This document shows, piece after piece, positions 26,948-34,781 of a stretch of 64,000 bases of DNA (within the stretch, counting starts at the first letter, position 1; the number at the start of each line of letters is the position of its first letter). Source of the stretch: AV40 sp038230255 (GTDB lineage Bacteria; Verrucomicrobiota; Verrucomicrobiia; Chthoniobacterales; UBA10450); assembly GCA_038230255.1 (NCBI GenBank), contig JBBRNP010000003.1, positions 124,001 to 188,000 on the forward strand, written 5' to 3'. A program made the position numbers and the translations under genes. The notes under the pieces are model-generated. The model made no database searches. It saw only the letters and a program-made list of their open reading frames with translations, and was not told the DNA's origin.

Positions 26948-28369
26948 ATGGCCAAAGACAAAACCGCATCCGACGTCAGCAAAATGATCAAAGACAGCGA
27001 CGTGAAATTGATCGACTTCAAGTTCACCGACTTGCTCGGCACCTGGCAGCATTTCACCACCACCCTTACCGAATACAACGAAGAGATTTTTACCGACGGC
27101 CTCGGCTTCGACGGCTCGAGCATTCGCGGCTGGAGAGCCATCAACGCCTCCGACATGCTGGTCATTCCCGATCCGGCCACGGCTTGGATCGACATCTTCA
27201 ACGCCGAGCCGACGTTGAGTCTAATTTGCACGATTGTCGATCCGATCACGCGCGAGCCGTACGATCGCGACCCGCGCGGCGTGGCCCAAAAAGCGGAAGC
27301 TTATTTAAAGAGCACTGGCATTGCCGACACCGCTTATTTCGGACCTGAAGCGGAGTTCTTCATCTTCGACGACGTCCGATTTAGTTACGACGGCAATTCG
27401 TCAATGCATCGCGTCGATAGCATTGAGGGGCATTGGAACAGCGCGCGAGAGGAATTTCCAAACCTCGGATACAAAATTCGGCCGAAGGAAGGTTATTTCC
27501 CGGTCTCGCCGATGGATAGTCAGCAAGACATTCGAAACGAAATGTGCCTCGAGCTCGAGCGCGCCGGCATTCCAATCGAGCGCCAGCATCACGAAGTCGC
27601 GACCGCGGGTCAGGCCGAGATCGACATCCGTTTCGCGCCGCTCAAGCGCATGGGCGACAGCCTTCAATATTACAAATACATCATTCGCAACGTGGCGAAG
27701 AAGCATAACAAGACGGTCACGTTCATGCCGAAGCCGCTCTTCGCCGACAATGGCTCGGGCATGCACACGCACATTTCGCTTTGGAACGGCGACAAACCGC
27801 TCTTCGCCGGCAACGGTTACGCCGGGTTGAGCGACCTGGCGTTGTTTTTCATCGGCGGCATTTTGAAACACGCTCCCGCGCTCACTTGCATCACCAATCC
27901 GACCACCAACAGCTACAAGCGCCTCGTGCCCGGATTCGAAGCGCCGGTCAATCTCGCTTACTCCGCGCGCAACCGTTCGGCGGCGATTCGGATTCCGACT
28001 TATTCGCCGAGTCCGAAAGCGAAACGAATCGAGTTCCGCACGCCCGACGCGGCAGCGAATCCGTATCTCGCGTTCTCCGCGCTCCTCCTCGCCGGCCTCG
28101 ATGGAATCCAGAACCGCCTCGATCCCGGCGATCCGCTCGACAAAAACCTTTACGATCTGCCGCCGGAAGAACTCGCCCAGATCGCAAGCGTGCCCGATTC
28201 ACTTCGCGGCGCGATCGAAGCGCTCCAGGCCGATCATTCCTTCCTCCTCCGCGGCGACGTCTTCAACGCCGACTTCATCGCCAACTGGATCGACCTGAAA
28301 CAAAAGGAATACGACGCGCTGCGGCTCCGGCCGCACCCGTACGAATTCTCGATGTACTACGACGTTTGA
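26948..28369 (+). CDS. glnA: glutamine synthetase type I
   Basis: At 473 residues it has the size of GSI. FTDLLGTWQHFT at the N-terminus, DGSSIRGW and the metal-site block GPEAEFFIFD are present. The ATP-binding NGSGMHTHISLW and the glutamate-binding NPTTNSYKRLVPGFEAP also follow in order. Tyr402 in KNLYDLPPEE matches the adenylylation site of the GSI-beta class, so activity is probably controlled by GlnE/PII. It forms glutamine from glutamate, ammonia and ATP in the cytosol as a dodecamer. The neighbour glnB supports this regulation. Confidence 0.97.
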   Translation: MAKDKTASDVSKMIKDSDVKLIDFKFTDLLGTWQHFTTTLTEYNEEIFTDGLGFDGSSIRGWRAINASDMLVIPDPATAWIDIFNAEPTLSLICTIVDPITREPYDRDPRGVAQKAEAYLKSTGIADTAYFGPEAEFFIFDDVRFSYDGNSSMHRVDSIEGHWNSAREEFPNLGYKIRPKEGYFPVSPMDSQQDIRNEMCLELERAGIPIERQHHEVATAGQAEIDIRFAPLKRMGDSLQYYKYIIRNVAKKHNKTVTFMPKPLFADNGSGMHTHISLWNGDKPLFAGNGYAGLSDLALFFIGGILKHAPALTCITNPTTNSYKRLVPGFEAPVNLAYSARNRSAAIRIPTYSPSPKAKRIEFRTPDAAANPYLAFSALLLAGLDGIQNRLDPGDPLDKNLYDLPPEELAQIASVPDSLRGAIEALQADHSFLLRGDVFNADFIANWIDLKQKEYDALRLRPHPYEFSMYYDV

Positions 28370-28388
28370 TTGGCCCTGATCGCTAGCG

Positions 28389-28586
28389 ATGAGATACACG
28401 ATTGAGCACATTCAACGTGATGGAGTCGATTATGAGTTAACTCTTTTCGACGAAGGAGATGATACCCACGCCGTGGTCAGCAAAGATGGGCGACCGATCG
28501 CTCAACGAAGGTACAAGAAAGACGCAGATATCAGAATATCCTTGAGCGACCTACTTGCTTCTGACATCAAGCATGGCCTGATGTAA
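28389..28586 (+). CDS. small protein of unknown function
   Basis: This 65-residue protein starts at an ATG 19 bases after glnA and ends three bases before the candidate restriction endonuclease. It is acidic (LTLFDEGDDTHAVVSKDGRP) with no membrane segment, helix-turn-helix or metal motif. It does not look like a restriction-control (C) protein. The tight spacing to the next gene suggests co-transcription and perhaps membership of the same module. No function can be assigned. Confidence 0.5.
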   Translation: MRYTIEHIQRDGVDYELTLFDEGDDTHAVVSKDGRPIAQRRYKKDADIRISLSDLLASDIKHGLM

Positions 28587-28589
28587 CGA

Positions 28590-29531
28590 ATGCCGGCATC
28601 GACAAATCCCTTGGCGGCTTACGCAAAGCTGCAATCCATCTTTTACCGCGACGTTCGCGGTGCAGCAACGCGTCGAGCAATCGAGGACTGCTTTGTAGCT
28701 TCAGCGAAATTTCTTGCCGGGACCAGCCGGACTCCACTTCGCACGCCGACTCGCTCGCGCCAACTGGCCAGCAGCCAACGCGAAACTCTTTCGCACGAAT
28801 CGGTAAGTCCTGGAAAAACATATTTCGCGTTCGCGCAGTTTGGGAAAATTTCACGCGCCGTAAACCGCGGATTGTACTCGAAGCCAAGTGTAACCAAATG
28901 GCGGAAGCTCACCGCCGCGTTGGATCGGGGCGACCTTTCCGCTTCCGGAATGTCGCCTGAGGAAATCACGAAATTGGTTTACTCGATCGCGGTCGCGTTT
29001 TGTTGCGCTATCGATCTGCTAAAGCAAGGCGACCAGCAACGACCGGGCACATTTTTCGCCTATCTGATCAGCCATCTCGTCGCCAGTATGCTGCGCGTTA
29101 ATCCCGAACGAGAACTGCCACTAGTAAATGTAGAAGTCGAGTCTCATTTGCCGACTGATTTCACATTCAATGTACCGAATGGCCGCGGTCGCAGGCGGAA
29201 ATTTCACCTACCGATCAAAACGTCGACAAGAGAAAGAGCCATCCAAATCTTCGCTCATCAAGCGATGCTCAATAACGCGTACGGGCAGAGAATATTCGCG
29301 GCAATCCCCGTCATCCTCGGTGAAACAAAAAGCGATCGGTCCAAACGCGAAGTCATCGAGATTTGTCTGCCAATACAATGGCAACTTTATCAGCGCCATT
29401 TGGCTCACCTTGCCCGCGTTTACTATCTGGACGTTCCGGATGCCTACCGAAAACTCAATTCGGCGAGACCGCCGATTATAGTAAAGGAATTTGGCGAGTT
29501 CTTTTTCGAAGTCGACGAGCTGACACCTTAG
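28590..29531 (+). CDS. candidate type II restriction endonuclease (PD-(D/E)XK-like)
   Basis: In this 313-residue protein, residues 187-216 hold LPTDF, then about 15 residues, then LPIKTSTRERAIQIF. The Asp followed by a Lys-Thr-Ser-x-Arg-Glu-Arg stretch is a pattern I associate with several type II restriction enzymes of the PD-(D/E)XK fold. The acidic residue expected two before the Lys is a Pro here, so the active site is either variant or migrated. The stronger evidence is context: a DNA methyltransferase gene is convergent and overlaps its 3' end by 56 bases. Base composition and codon use look more AT-rich than in glnA (by eye), which would fit acquisition. Other options are a methyl-specific nuclease or an unrelated DNA-binding protein. 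Confidence 0.55.
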   Translation: MPASTNPLAAYAKLQSIFYRDVRGAATRRAIEDCFVASAKFLAGTSRTPLRTPTRSRQLASSQRETLSHESVSPGKTYFAFAQFGKISRAVNRGLYSKPSVTKWRKLTAALDRGDLSASGMSPEEITKLVYSIAVAFCCAIDLLKQGDQQRPGTFFAYLISHLVASMLRVNPERELPLVNVEVESHLPTDFTFNVPNGRGRRRKFHLPIKTSTRERAIQIFAHQAMLNNAYGQRIFAAIPVILGETKSDRSKREVIEICLPIQWQLYQRHLAHLARVYYLDVPDAYRKLNSARPPIIVKEFGEFFFEVDELTP

Positions 29532-30264
29532 CAGCACGGAACACCAGAAAATACGAGTGGTTCTTGCGCGCGTGAACTTGTTTTAGAACGCGACTCACAC
29601 CTGGCTTTCCTCGCCGTACCACAACGAAAAGGTCTTCGACGAGAAATTTTAGTTTGGTCAGATGGTTGATGATCTCGACGTGTGTCAGACGTTGCTTGTT
29701 CGCGCACACTTCATCCTGGCATTTTACGATATAAATACCGCTCGGCTTTAGAACACGGCGAGCTTCTTTCGCGGCCGTGAAGTACAATTCAAGCACCGCT
29801 TCGTGATATTTCTTTTCAGTGGGCGCGATTGCTTGGTTATTTTGATAATAAACTTCGAAGTTCTGATGCCCCTGATGCGCTGTTCCGCCCGGCGTGTGCA
29901 TGTACGGCGGATCGAACACAACGCAATCGATCGAATGCTTCTTGTACGGCAACTTTCGGCAATCTGTGCCCGTCGCGAGGTCAGATGGATGAATTTCGTA
30001 ATCCTCGCGACGCACTTGCTTCCAGAAAACACCCTTCCCGTAGGTTACATCCGCGACGACGCTCTTAAGGGGAACATAAAGCGCGAGAACATGCGGGAAT
30101 ACATGGTCATTTGTGTCTTGATATGCGGAGAGGATCAGTTCGTTCGTGGAAACACCTTTCGCAACCCTCGACGTTTTCTTCGGCTTGAACGGCGGCGATT
30201 GCCGCATTGGGATTATGGCGCTCGTCACGGGCGTCTCATCAGCGGAGGGAACTGTGGCCTGCAT
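29476..30264 (-). CDS. DNA methyltransferase (DPPY type)
   Basis: This 262-residue protein has a SAM-binding-like block ADVTYGKGVFWKQ (residues 71-83) and the amino-methyltransferase catalytic motif DPPY at 118-121. The order of motif I before motif IV, close together, resembles the gamma-like arrangement. DPPY fits N6-adenine or N4-cytosine methylation; the sequence does not decide which. A later strand, EARRVLKPSGIYIVKCQDE, is the usual motif after catalysis. The C-terminus is basic and presumably contacts DNA. It likely protects against the neighbouring endonuclease candidate. An orphan methyltransferase is the alternative. Confidence 0.8.
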   Translation of the reverse strand: MQATVPSADETPVTSAIIPMRQSPPFKPKKTSRVAKGVSTNELILSAYQDTNDHVFPHVLALYVPLKSVVADVTYGKGVFWKQVRREDYEIHPSDLATGTDCRKLPYKKHSIDCVVFDPPYMHTPGGTAHQGHQNFEVYYQNNQAIAPTEKKYHEAVLELYFTAAKEARRVLKPSGIYIVKCQDEVCANKQRLTHVEIINHLTKLKFLVEDLFVVVRRGKPGVSRVLKQVHARKNHSYFLVFRAAKVSARRLRKRTRQIPLL

Positions 30265-30644
30265 TCTGGATCGAAGGAAGTCTTACACTGAGCCGTGCCG
30301 CAAGTAAAGTTCTTTTGAACATATTTAAAGAAAGGCATTAAACTCGTACGAGTAAACGTCGCAGCGCGACTCAAGGCCTTATCGTATACTTGCGCGCTTT
30401 AGAATCGAATTTTTCCTACCTTCCTGTTTTCATCAACGATTCTAAGGATGAACCTACGACGTTTTCTTAAAAGGAATTTGTTTGGCGCGACTGGATTGGC
30501 GCCGGCGAAGTAGAGTGTTCGACAGAATTAACAAAATGAACTGAAGTCCGAGCCGGACTGGCCCATCTCCGAGAATTCTGGCCATTCTGTCAGAAATTCT
30601 TCTTCGTGACCTTCGTGTGCTTCGTGGTGAGACTTAGGGGTCGA
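30265..30644. other. gene-free stretch with repeat debris
   Basis: I see no supported gene in this gap. Near 30515-30545 is a piece resembling the common GACAGAATTAACAAAATGAA repeat. At 30598-30632 is a TTCGTG-unit repeat (CTTCGTGACCTTCGTGTGC), whose reverse frame gives the well-known His-Glu-Gly-rich spurious peptide. The rest is AT-rich without clear structure. Confidence 0.5.
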
Positions 30645-31391
30645 ATGCTTGAGTCCGTTCTCCTCTATCTCGGTTTCGCGATCACTTTTGTCGGCGCGTT
30701 GTCGATCTTGTGGCCGCTGCGATTTCTGCGCATTCGCACGCGCCGGGCCGGTGCAATCGTCGCAGCATGCGGACTGATCGTTGTCATTGTTACACTGGCG
30801 TGGCCGATGCGAACGAAACAGGTTTCTACCCCAACGACGAAGCTCGATGAGTGGATGCCAATCTGGCAGTTCGACGAGCGCCACGCGATTCATGTTGACG
30901 CGTCGCCGGAAAAAGTTTTTGAGGCCATCCACGCCGTGCGTGCCGACGAGATTTTTCTTTTCCGGACGCTGGTCGCCATCCGTCGTTGCTGCCGGCCCGG
31001 ACCGGAGAGCATCATGAACGCGCCAGAGAACAAACCGCTTCTGGATGTTGCCACCCAGACGACGTTTATCTATCTCGCGGATGAAGCGCCGCGCGAGATC
31101 GTGGTCGGCACGGTCATCACTGCTCCTCGCGGAATCCACGCGCCATCCAAACTGACACCGGAAATATTCCGAAGAACGCTGCCCCCGGGAGTCGTGCTCG
31201 CGACGATGAATTACCTCGTCACCGCCGATTCCGGTGGAGGATCAAATCTTTCGACCGAGACGCGCGTTTACGGAAACAACGCGGCCGCCGTACGCCGGTT
31301 CGCAATTTACTGGCGCGTCGTTCATCCCGGGAGCGATATCATTCGCCGGACCTGGTTGCGCGCCATCAAGCGGAAATCACAGCATGGCTGA
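30645..31391 (+). CDS. membrane protein with SRPBCC-like (polyketide cyclase/START) domain
   Basis: It has 248 residues from the ATG at 30645. The frame is open to 30606, but that part is TTCGTG-repeat sequence. Two membrane segments lie at about residues 2-24 and 33-53, followed by a soluble domain starting FDERHAIHVDASPEKVFEAI. The Val-Asp-Ala-Ser-Pro-Glu-x-Val-Phe stretch is the usual first strand and helix of SRPBCC hydrophobic-ligand-binding domains. The ligand is unknown. The last eight bases overlap the start of the methyltransferase gene, so the two are coupled. Confidence 0.65.
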   Translation: MLESVLLYLGFAITFVGALSILWPLRFLRIRTRRAGAIVAACGLIVVIVTLAWPMRTKQVSTPTTKLDEWMPIWQFDERHAIHVDASPEKVFEAIHAVRADEIFLFRTLVAIRRCCRPGPESIMNAPENKPLLDVATQTTFIYLADEAPREIVVGTVITAPRGIHAPSKLTPEIFRRTLPPGVVLATMNYLVTADSGGGSNLSTETRVYGNNAAAVRRFAIYWRVVHPGSDIIRRTWLRAIKRKSQHG

Positions 31392-31947
31392 TCAACTAAC
31401 GGGCCTGCTGTCCCCTTTTCTTCGGTCGCGCCGGATTGCGGCGGTCGAACCGTTCCTCGGTCAGGGGCGTTTACTCGATATTGGTTGCGGGACAGGCACG
31501 TTAGCTTTTCATGTTGATTCAACGCGATACCTCGGCGTGGATCAGGACGAACAGTCTATCGCGATCGCGAAAAATCTTTTCCCGACGCATCGTTTTCTGA
31601 CGCTCGCGAAGTTCACTCAATCGCCGAACGAAGATCAGTTTGAGCGAATTGCTGGGCTGGCAGTGATCGAACATGTCGAGGATCCGCAAAAATGGCTGGC
31701 ATGGTTGCGCACGTTATTAAAACCTGGCGGTCAGGTGGTCCTGACGACCCCTCATCCTTCGATCCGTGGTCTCCACGAATTTGGCGGACACATTGGCCTG
31801 TTCAGCCGCGAAGGGGCCATGGAACATCGGGAGCTGATCAACCGAGATCGCATGATTCAGCTCGCCGAGACAAGCGGCTTCCGTGTTCAGTATTTCCGCA
31901 GATTTCTCTCAGGCTGTAATCAGCTGTTCGTCCTCGAGCCGATTTAG
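31384..31947 (+). CDS. class I SAM-dependent methyltransferase
   Basis: It has 187 residues from the ATG at 31384. The frame stays open 50 codons upstream inside the previous gene, but no motif is there. Motif I is LLDIGCGTGTLAFHV (about residues 30-44), followed by the acidic loop YLGVDQDEQSIAIAK. IEHVEDPQKWLAWLRTLLKP and GGQVVLTTPHP are the post-motif blocks. It resembles UbiE/Coq3-like small-molecule methyltransferases. The substrate is unknown. It is translationally coupled to the SRPBCC-like membrane protein, so both may act on one lipid-like compound (inference). Confidence 0.78.
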   Translation: MADQLTGLLSPFLRSRRIAAVEPFLGQGRLLDIGCGTGTLAFHVDSTRYLGVDQDEQSIAIAKNLFPTHRFLTLAKFTQSPNEDQFERIAGLAVIEHVEDPQKWLAWLRTLLKPGGQVVLTTPHPSIRGLHEFGGHIGLFSREGAMEHRELINRDRMIQLAETSGFRVQYFRRFLSGCNQLFVLEPI

Positions 31948-31970
31948 CTCTGACTCGTGCCGACAACGCA

Positions 31971-32331
31971 GTGAGGACGTACTACGTTTACATCATGACC
32001 AATCGAAGTCGCGTTGTGCTTTTACACCGGCATCACAAACAGTCTTCAGAGCAGACTGTGGTTTCACGAGGCCGCCTCAACAAAGTCTTTTACCAAGCGC
32101 TACAAAATTGATCGACTCGTTTACTACGAAACATTTGAAGACCCAAACGATGCAATAGCGCGCGAGAAAGAGATCAAAGCATGGAGGCGCGAAAAGAAGA
32201 ACGAGCTTGTGGAGACGATAAATCCGAAATGGGATGACCTTCGTTCACAATTGTTCGGCGCCCTAGAGCGTGTCATTCCGAGCGAAGCGAGGAATCTCAC
32301 AATCGAAGCGCTGATCACACAGGGCATTTAG
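31971..32331 (+). pseudogene. GIY-YIG nuclease gene with a +1 frameshift
   Basis: From the GTG at 31971 the frame reads VRTYYVYIMTNRSRVVL, a standard GIY-YIG N-terminus with the TYYVYIMTN strand. The continuation YTGITNSLQSRLWFHE, with the second half of the motif (YTG), is in the next frame. One extra T in the TTTT run at 32020-32023 explains the break. Downstream, REKEIKAWRREKK and NPKWDDL are typical UvrC-like single-domain homing/repair nuclease residues. The last 20 codons (VIPSEARNLTIEALITQGI) come from a family C repeat. It may be a decayed gene, a sequencing error in the T run, or a slippery site. Confidence 0.75.
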
Positions 32332-32379
32332 CGTGATCAATCACCTTATGCGAGATCCCTCGTTCCACTCGGGATGACA
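32270..32379. repeat. 110-bp palindromic element, family C copy 2
   Basis: Same length and ends as the copy at 26213: GTGTCATTCCGAGCGAAGCG on the left and CACTCGGGATGACA on the right, with GATCACAC...GTGATC in the middle. It overlaps the last 62 bases of the GIY-YIG frame and gives it its C-terminal peptide. Confidence 0.8.
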
Positions 32380-32454
32380 GAGCCCAGCAATTAGCCGCTA
32401 AAAAAACGCAACTGACCGGCAGCAGCCGGTTTACGACTGTGGTAGGATTTCTAT

Positions 32455-33552
32455 GTGAGTGAGACTGCTTTGCGTCAAGGCGAGCGCCGATGGCGAATCA
32501 TTTTTGGGATCGGCATTTTCGCCGCAGCGATCGCGGTTGTGGGGATGATGGTGTGGCAGGGAGTCACTGCGCATGGCGCGCCTGATCCAACGCAACCGAA
32601 CACCAGTCCGACAGTCGCGTTTCTCGACATCGGCATTCTCGTTTTCCGCGAAGGACTCGAATGCATTCTGGTGCTGGCGGCGATCACCGCCAGCATGACC
32701 GGCGCGAAACGCGCGCATCGTCGTCCAGTTGCAGTCGGCGCGGGCGTCGCATTCGGCGCGACGCTAATTACGTGGTTCATCGCGGTACGAATTGTCGATT
32801 CGCTGAGCGACAACATGCGCGCGCTCGATCTTCAGGCGGCAACCGGACTTCTCGCTGTCGTCGTCTTGCTCGTGATCATGAACTGGTTCTTCCACAAGAT
32901 TTATTGGGGCGGCTGGATCCGCGCGCACAATCGCCGTCGCAAATCGCTTCTTAGCAACGGTCACGACATCGGGAAACAATCGTTACTCTGGGGATTGATC
33001 CTGCTCGGATTCACTTCGCTTTATCGCGAAGGCTTTGAAGTCGTCCTGTTTTTGCAGAGCTACAATCTGCGATTCGGTGGCGGTGTGGTGTTGAAAGGCG
33101 CGCTGCTCGGAATCGCGCTGTCAGGGATCGTGGCAGTGCTGACCTTTGTTCTCCAGCAGCGACTTCCTTATCGCAAAATGCTGATCACCACCGGCGTTCT
33201 GCTCGGCGTGGTGTTGCTGGTGATGGTGGGCGAACAAGCGCAAGAGATGCAGCTCGCGCATTGGATTTCGACGACGCCGGTTGGGTGGCTGGTGCCGATG
33301 ATTCCGCGCTGGATAGGAATGTGGTTCGCGGTTTTCCCAACTTACGAAACGCTGATCGCTCAATTCATCGCCGCGGTGCTGGTGATCGGCTCTTATTATG
33401 CGGCGCGACATTTCGGCGGCAGACCCGCGATCGCTGTAGAGGCAGGCGTGCCGCCTGCGATCCAAGACAATGCAGCCGACACGGCTGCCGCTACAGTTGC
33501 GAAAGTCGAAGCGCGAGTGGCAGTCGCCGAAGAGCTAGAACCCGTGCATTAA
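32455..33552 (+). CDS. FTR1-family high-affinity iron permease
   Basis: It has 365 residues from a GTG at 32455, with seven membrane segments. Both iron-transport motifs are present: VFREGLECILVL near residue 65 and YREGFEVVLFL near 187, each an Arg-Glu-Gly-x-Glu signature. FTR1/EfeU proteins move Fe(III), usually after oxidation by a multicopper oxidase or a haem protein. Here no oxidase is adjacent, but a c-type cytochrome lies two genes on. The last 40 residues are Ala/Val/Glu-rich and partly encoded by a palindromic element, so the tail may be dispensable. The gene heads a four-gene run. No Fur-box-like sequence was seen upstream. Confidence 0.88.
   Translation: MSETALRQGERRWRIIFGIGIFAAAIAVVGMMVWQGVTAHGAPDPTQPNTSPTVAFLDIGILVFREGLECILVLAAITASMTGAKRAHRRPVAVGAGVAFGATLITWFIAVRIVDSLSDNMRALDLQAATGLLAVVVLLVIMNWFFHKIYWGGWIRAHNRRRKSLLSNGHDIGKQSLLWGLILLGFTSLYREGFEVVLFLQSYNLRFGGGVVLKGALLGIALSGIVAVLTFVLQQRLPYRKMLITTGVLLGVVLLVMVGEQAQEMQLAHWISTTPVGWLVPMIPRWIGMWFAVFPTYETLIAQFIAAVLVIGSYYAARHFGGRPAIAVEAGVPPAIQDNAADTAAATVAKVEARVAVAEELEPVH
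33434..33496. repeat. 63-bp family B-like palindromic element inside the iron permease gene
   Basis: Outer arms CTGTAG/CTACAG enclose two hairpins, GCAGGC...GCCTGC and GCAGCCG...CGGCTGC. It has the same two-hairpin plan as the intergenic family B copies but is in frame within the 3' end of the permease gene, encoding the low-complexity tail. Confidence 0.6.
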
Positions 33553-33579
33553 TCCAGAGCGCTGTTTCCATCTGATCCG

Positions 33580-34305
33580 ATGAGCAAACGCGCACTGTCG
33601 ATCTTCGCCTTGTGGATCTTGCCGGCCATGTGCGCGTTCGCCGGCGTTCGGCATTTCACGTTCTTATATGAAGCGCCGACATCACCGCCCAGCAGCATTG
33701 AACTGGAAAACACGGTCACGTGGAAGCACGGCGCCGGTTGGAACGATGTCTTCATTCGCGAAGAAATCGAGATTGGGATAACCGACCGACTTCAACTTGG
33801 GATTTATCCGCTCGACTGGAGTCATCACAGCGATGGCGGACTCCAATACAACGGCGGAGCAGTTGAATTGATTTACAATTTGTCGAACCCGGTGGTCGAT
33901 CCGGTAGGCGTTTCGCTTTACCAGGAAATCAGCGTCGCGCGCCAGCATTTCGAATCCGAATCAAAACTGATCGCGCAAAAAAACTTTGGACGCTGGATCC
34001 TCGATTATAACGTCACGTTGGAAGCCGAATGGGAATCTAAAGGTTTGGCGGAACAGAGCGGCGAATTGCAGCAAGCGCTCGGCGCGAGTTACGAAATCTC
34101 GCCGCGGCTTTCGGTGGGCATCGAATTCTTGCACGAGTTTATCTTTCCGGACTGGCACGACGAAGTCACAAACGTTTTCGTAGGCCCGAACGTTTCGTAT
34201 CGGCGGCACGAGTGGTTCGTGACTGTGACCGCACTCGCACAGGCCAGCGACACGACGGACGAGCCTGATCTTCAATTGCGGACGATTTTTGGAATCGGTT
34301 TTTGA
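33580..34305 (+). CDS. exported outer-membrane beta-barrel-like protein
   Basis: This 241-residue protein has a signal peptide (MSKRALSIFALWILPAMCAFA) with a cleavage-like AFA. The mature protein is a run of amphipathic strands with aromatic girdles (QLGIYPLDWSHHSDGG, RWILDYNVTLEAEWES) and ends in Phe (GIGF), the usual barrel end. No enzymatic motif is visible. It starts 27 bases after the iron permease and overlaps the cytochrome gene, so it is part of that operon. Transport or anchoring of metal across the outer membrane is the natural guess but is unproven. Confidence 0.7.
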   Translation: MSKRALSIFALWILPAMCAFAGVRHFTFLYEAPTSPPSSIELENTVTWKHGAGWNDVFIREEIEIGITDRLQLGIYPLDWSHHSDGGLQYNGGAVELIYNLSNPVVDPVGVSLYQEISVARQHFESESKLIAQKNFGRWILDYNVTLEAEWESKGLAEQSGELQQALGASYEISPRLSVGIEFLHEFIFPDWHDEVTNVFVGPNVSYRRHEWFVTVTALAQASDTTDEPDLQLRTIFGIGF

Positions 34306-34310
34306 GAATC

Positions 34311-34781
34311 ATGCGAATGAAACTTTTTAGGCAGCACCCTCACCTCCATCCTCTCCCTGAGGGAGAGGAGGCCCAGAGCGAGGTGGATCGAGCAGTCCCT
34401 TGCTCGATGCTAAACTTAGCGGCGAATCCCCATATTGAAATAACATCGCCCGCGGAGCGGCCGATCCACCTGAGCTTGTCGATTTTAGCTGCACTTATCT
34501 TCCTATTCGGCTGCGAATCGACCAACTACGTGCCGCCAGTGACGCCACAAATGGCGACAGCCAGTTTACGAAGGCAGGATGTCGATCTTGCGAAGCTGCG
34601 CCAAGGTCGAACCCTGTTCGTTCATCGCTGCATCGAATGCCACACGCTGCCCGCGATCTGGCGCTACAGCGCGCAAGACTGGCCGGGCATTGTGAATAGC
34701 ATGTCGCATCGCGCGAGTTTGAAGCCGGCCGAGCGCGACGCCGTTATTGCCTACATTCTGGCCGCGCGCGCACAACAATGA
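34311..34781 (+). CDS. monohaem c-type cytochrome lipoprotein with repeat-derived N-terminus
   Basis: The C-terminal half has a haem c site CIECH, with a candidate axial Met in NSMSHRASL about 30 residues later. This is the plan of small mono-haem cytochromes. A lipobox lies in ALIFLFGC, so the mature protein is a lipoprotein of about 90 residues. The first 60 codons are odd: they run through a CTCTCCCTGAGGGAGAG hairpin and then a complete family A element (34382-34470). The real start may be the ATG at 34408 inside the element. It sits in the iron permease operon, and its stop overlaps the next gene (ATGA). It could receive or donate electrons for iron redox steps (inference). Confidence 0.75.
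   Translation: MRMKLFRQHPHLHPLPEGEEAQSEVDRAVPCSMLNLAANPHIEITSPAERPIHLSLSILAALIFLFGCESTNYVPPVTPQMATASLRRQDVDLAKLRQGRTLFVHRCIECHTLPAIWRYSAQDWPGIVNSMSHRASLKPAERDAVIAYILAARAQQ
34382..34470. repeat. 89-bp palindromic element, family A copy 2
   Basis: Outer arms are GGTGGATCG/CGATCCACC. Hairpin 1 is CGAGCA-GTCCCT-TGCTCG, and hairpin 2 is CGCCCGC-GGA-GCGGCCG (one mispair). The arms match copy 3 at 47452, but the central core is in reverse orientation. It lies within the cytochrome coding frame upstream of the lipobox. Confidence 0.75.
34578..34589 (-). repeat. 12-mer AAGATCGACATC, copy 6
   Basis: Exact copy on the minus strand in the cytochrome gene, whose plus strand reads Asp-Val-Asp-Leu just before the haem domain. 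Confidence 0.8.

Noticed and set aside
30528..31139. Minus-strand frame with His-Glu-Ala-His-Glu-Gly repeats
   Set aside because: It is the translation of a TTCGTG simple repeat plus the shadow of the gene at 30645. This peptide is a known artefact of that repeat.
31234..31383. N-terminal extension of the methyltransferase at 31384
   Set aside because: It overlaps the SRPBCC-like gene, has no motif, and ATG at 31384 gives a complete domain.
32380..32454. Fur box upstream of the iron permease
   Set aside because: No GATAATGATAATC-like sequence was found. There is a CCGGCAGCAGCCGG hairpin, but it lies close to the start and has no T tract, so I do not call it regulatory.
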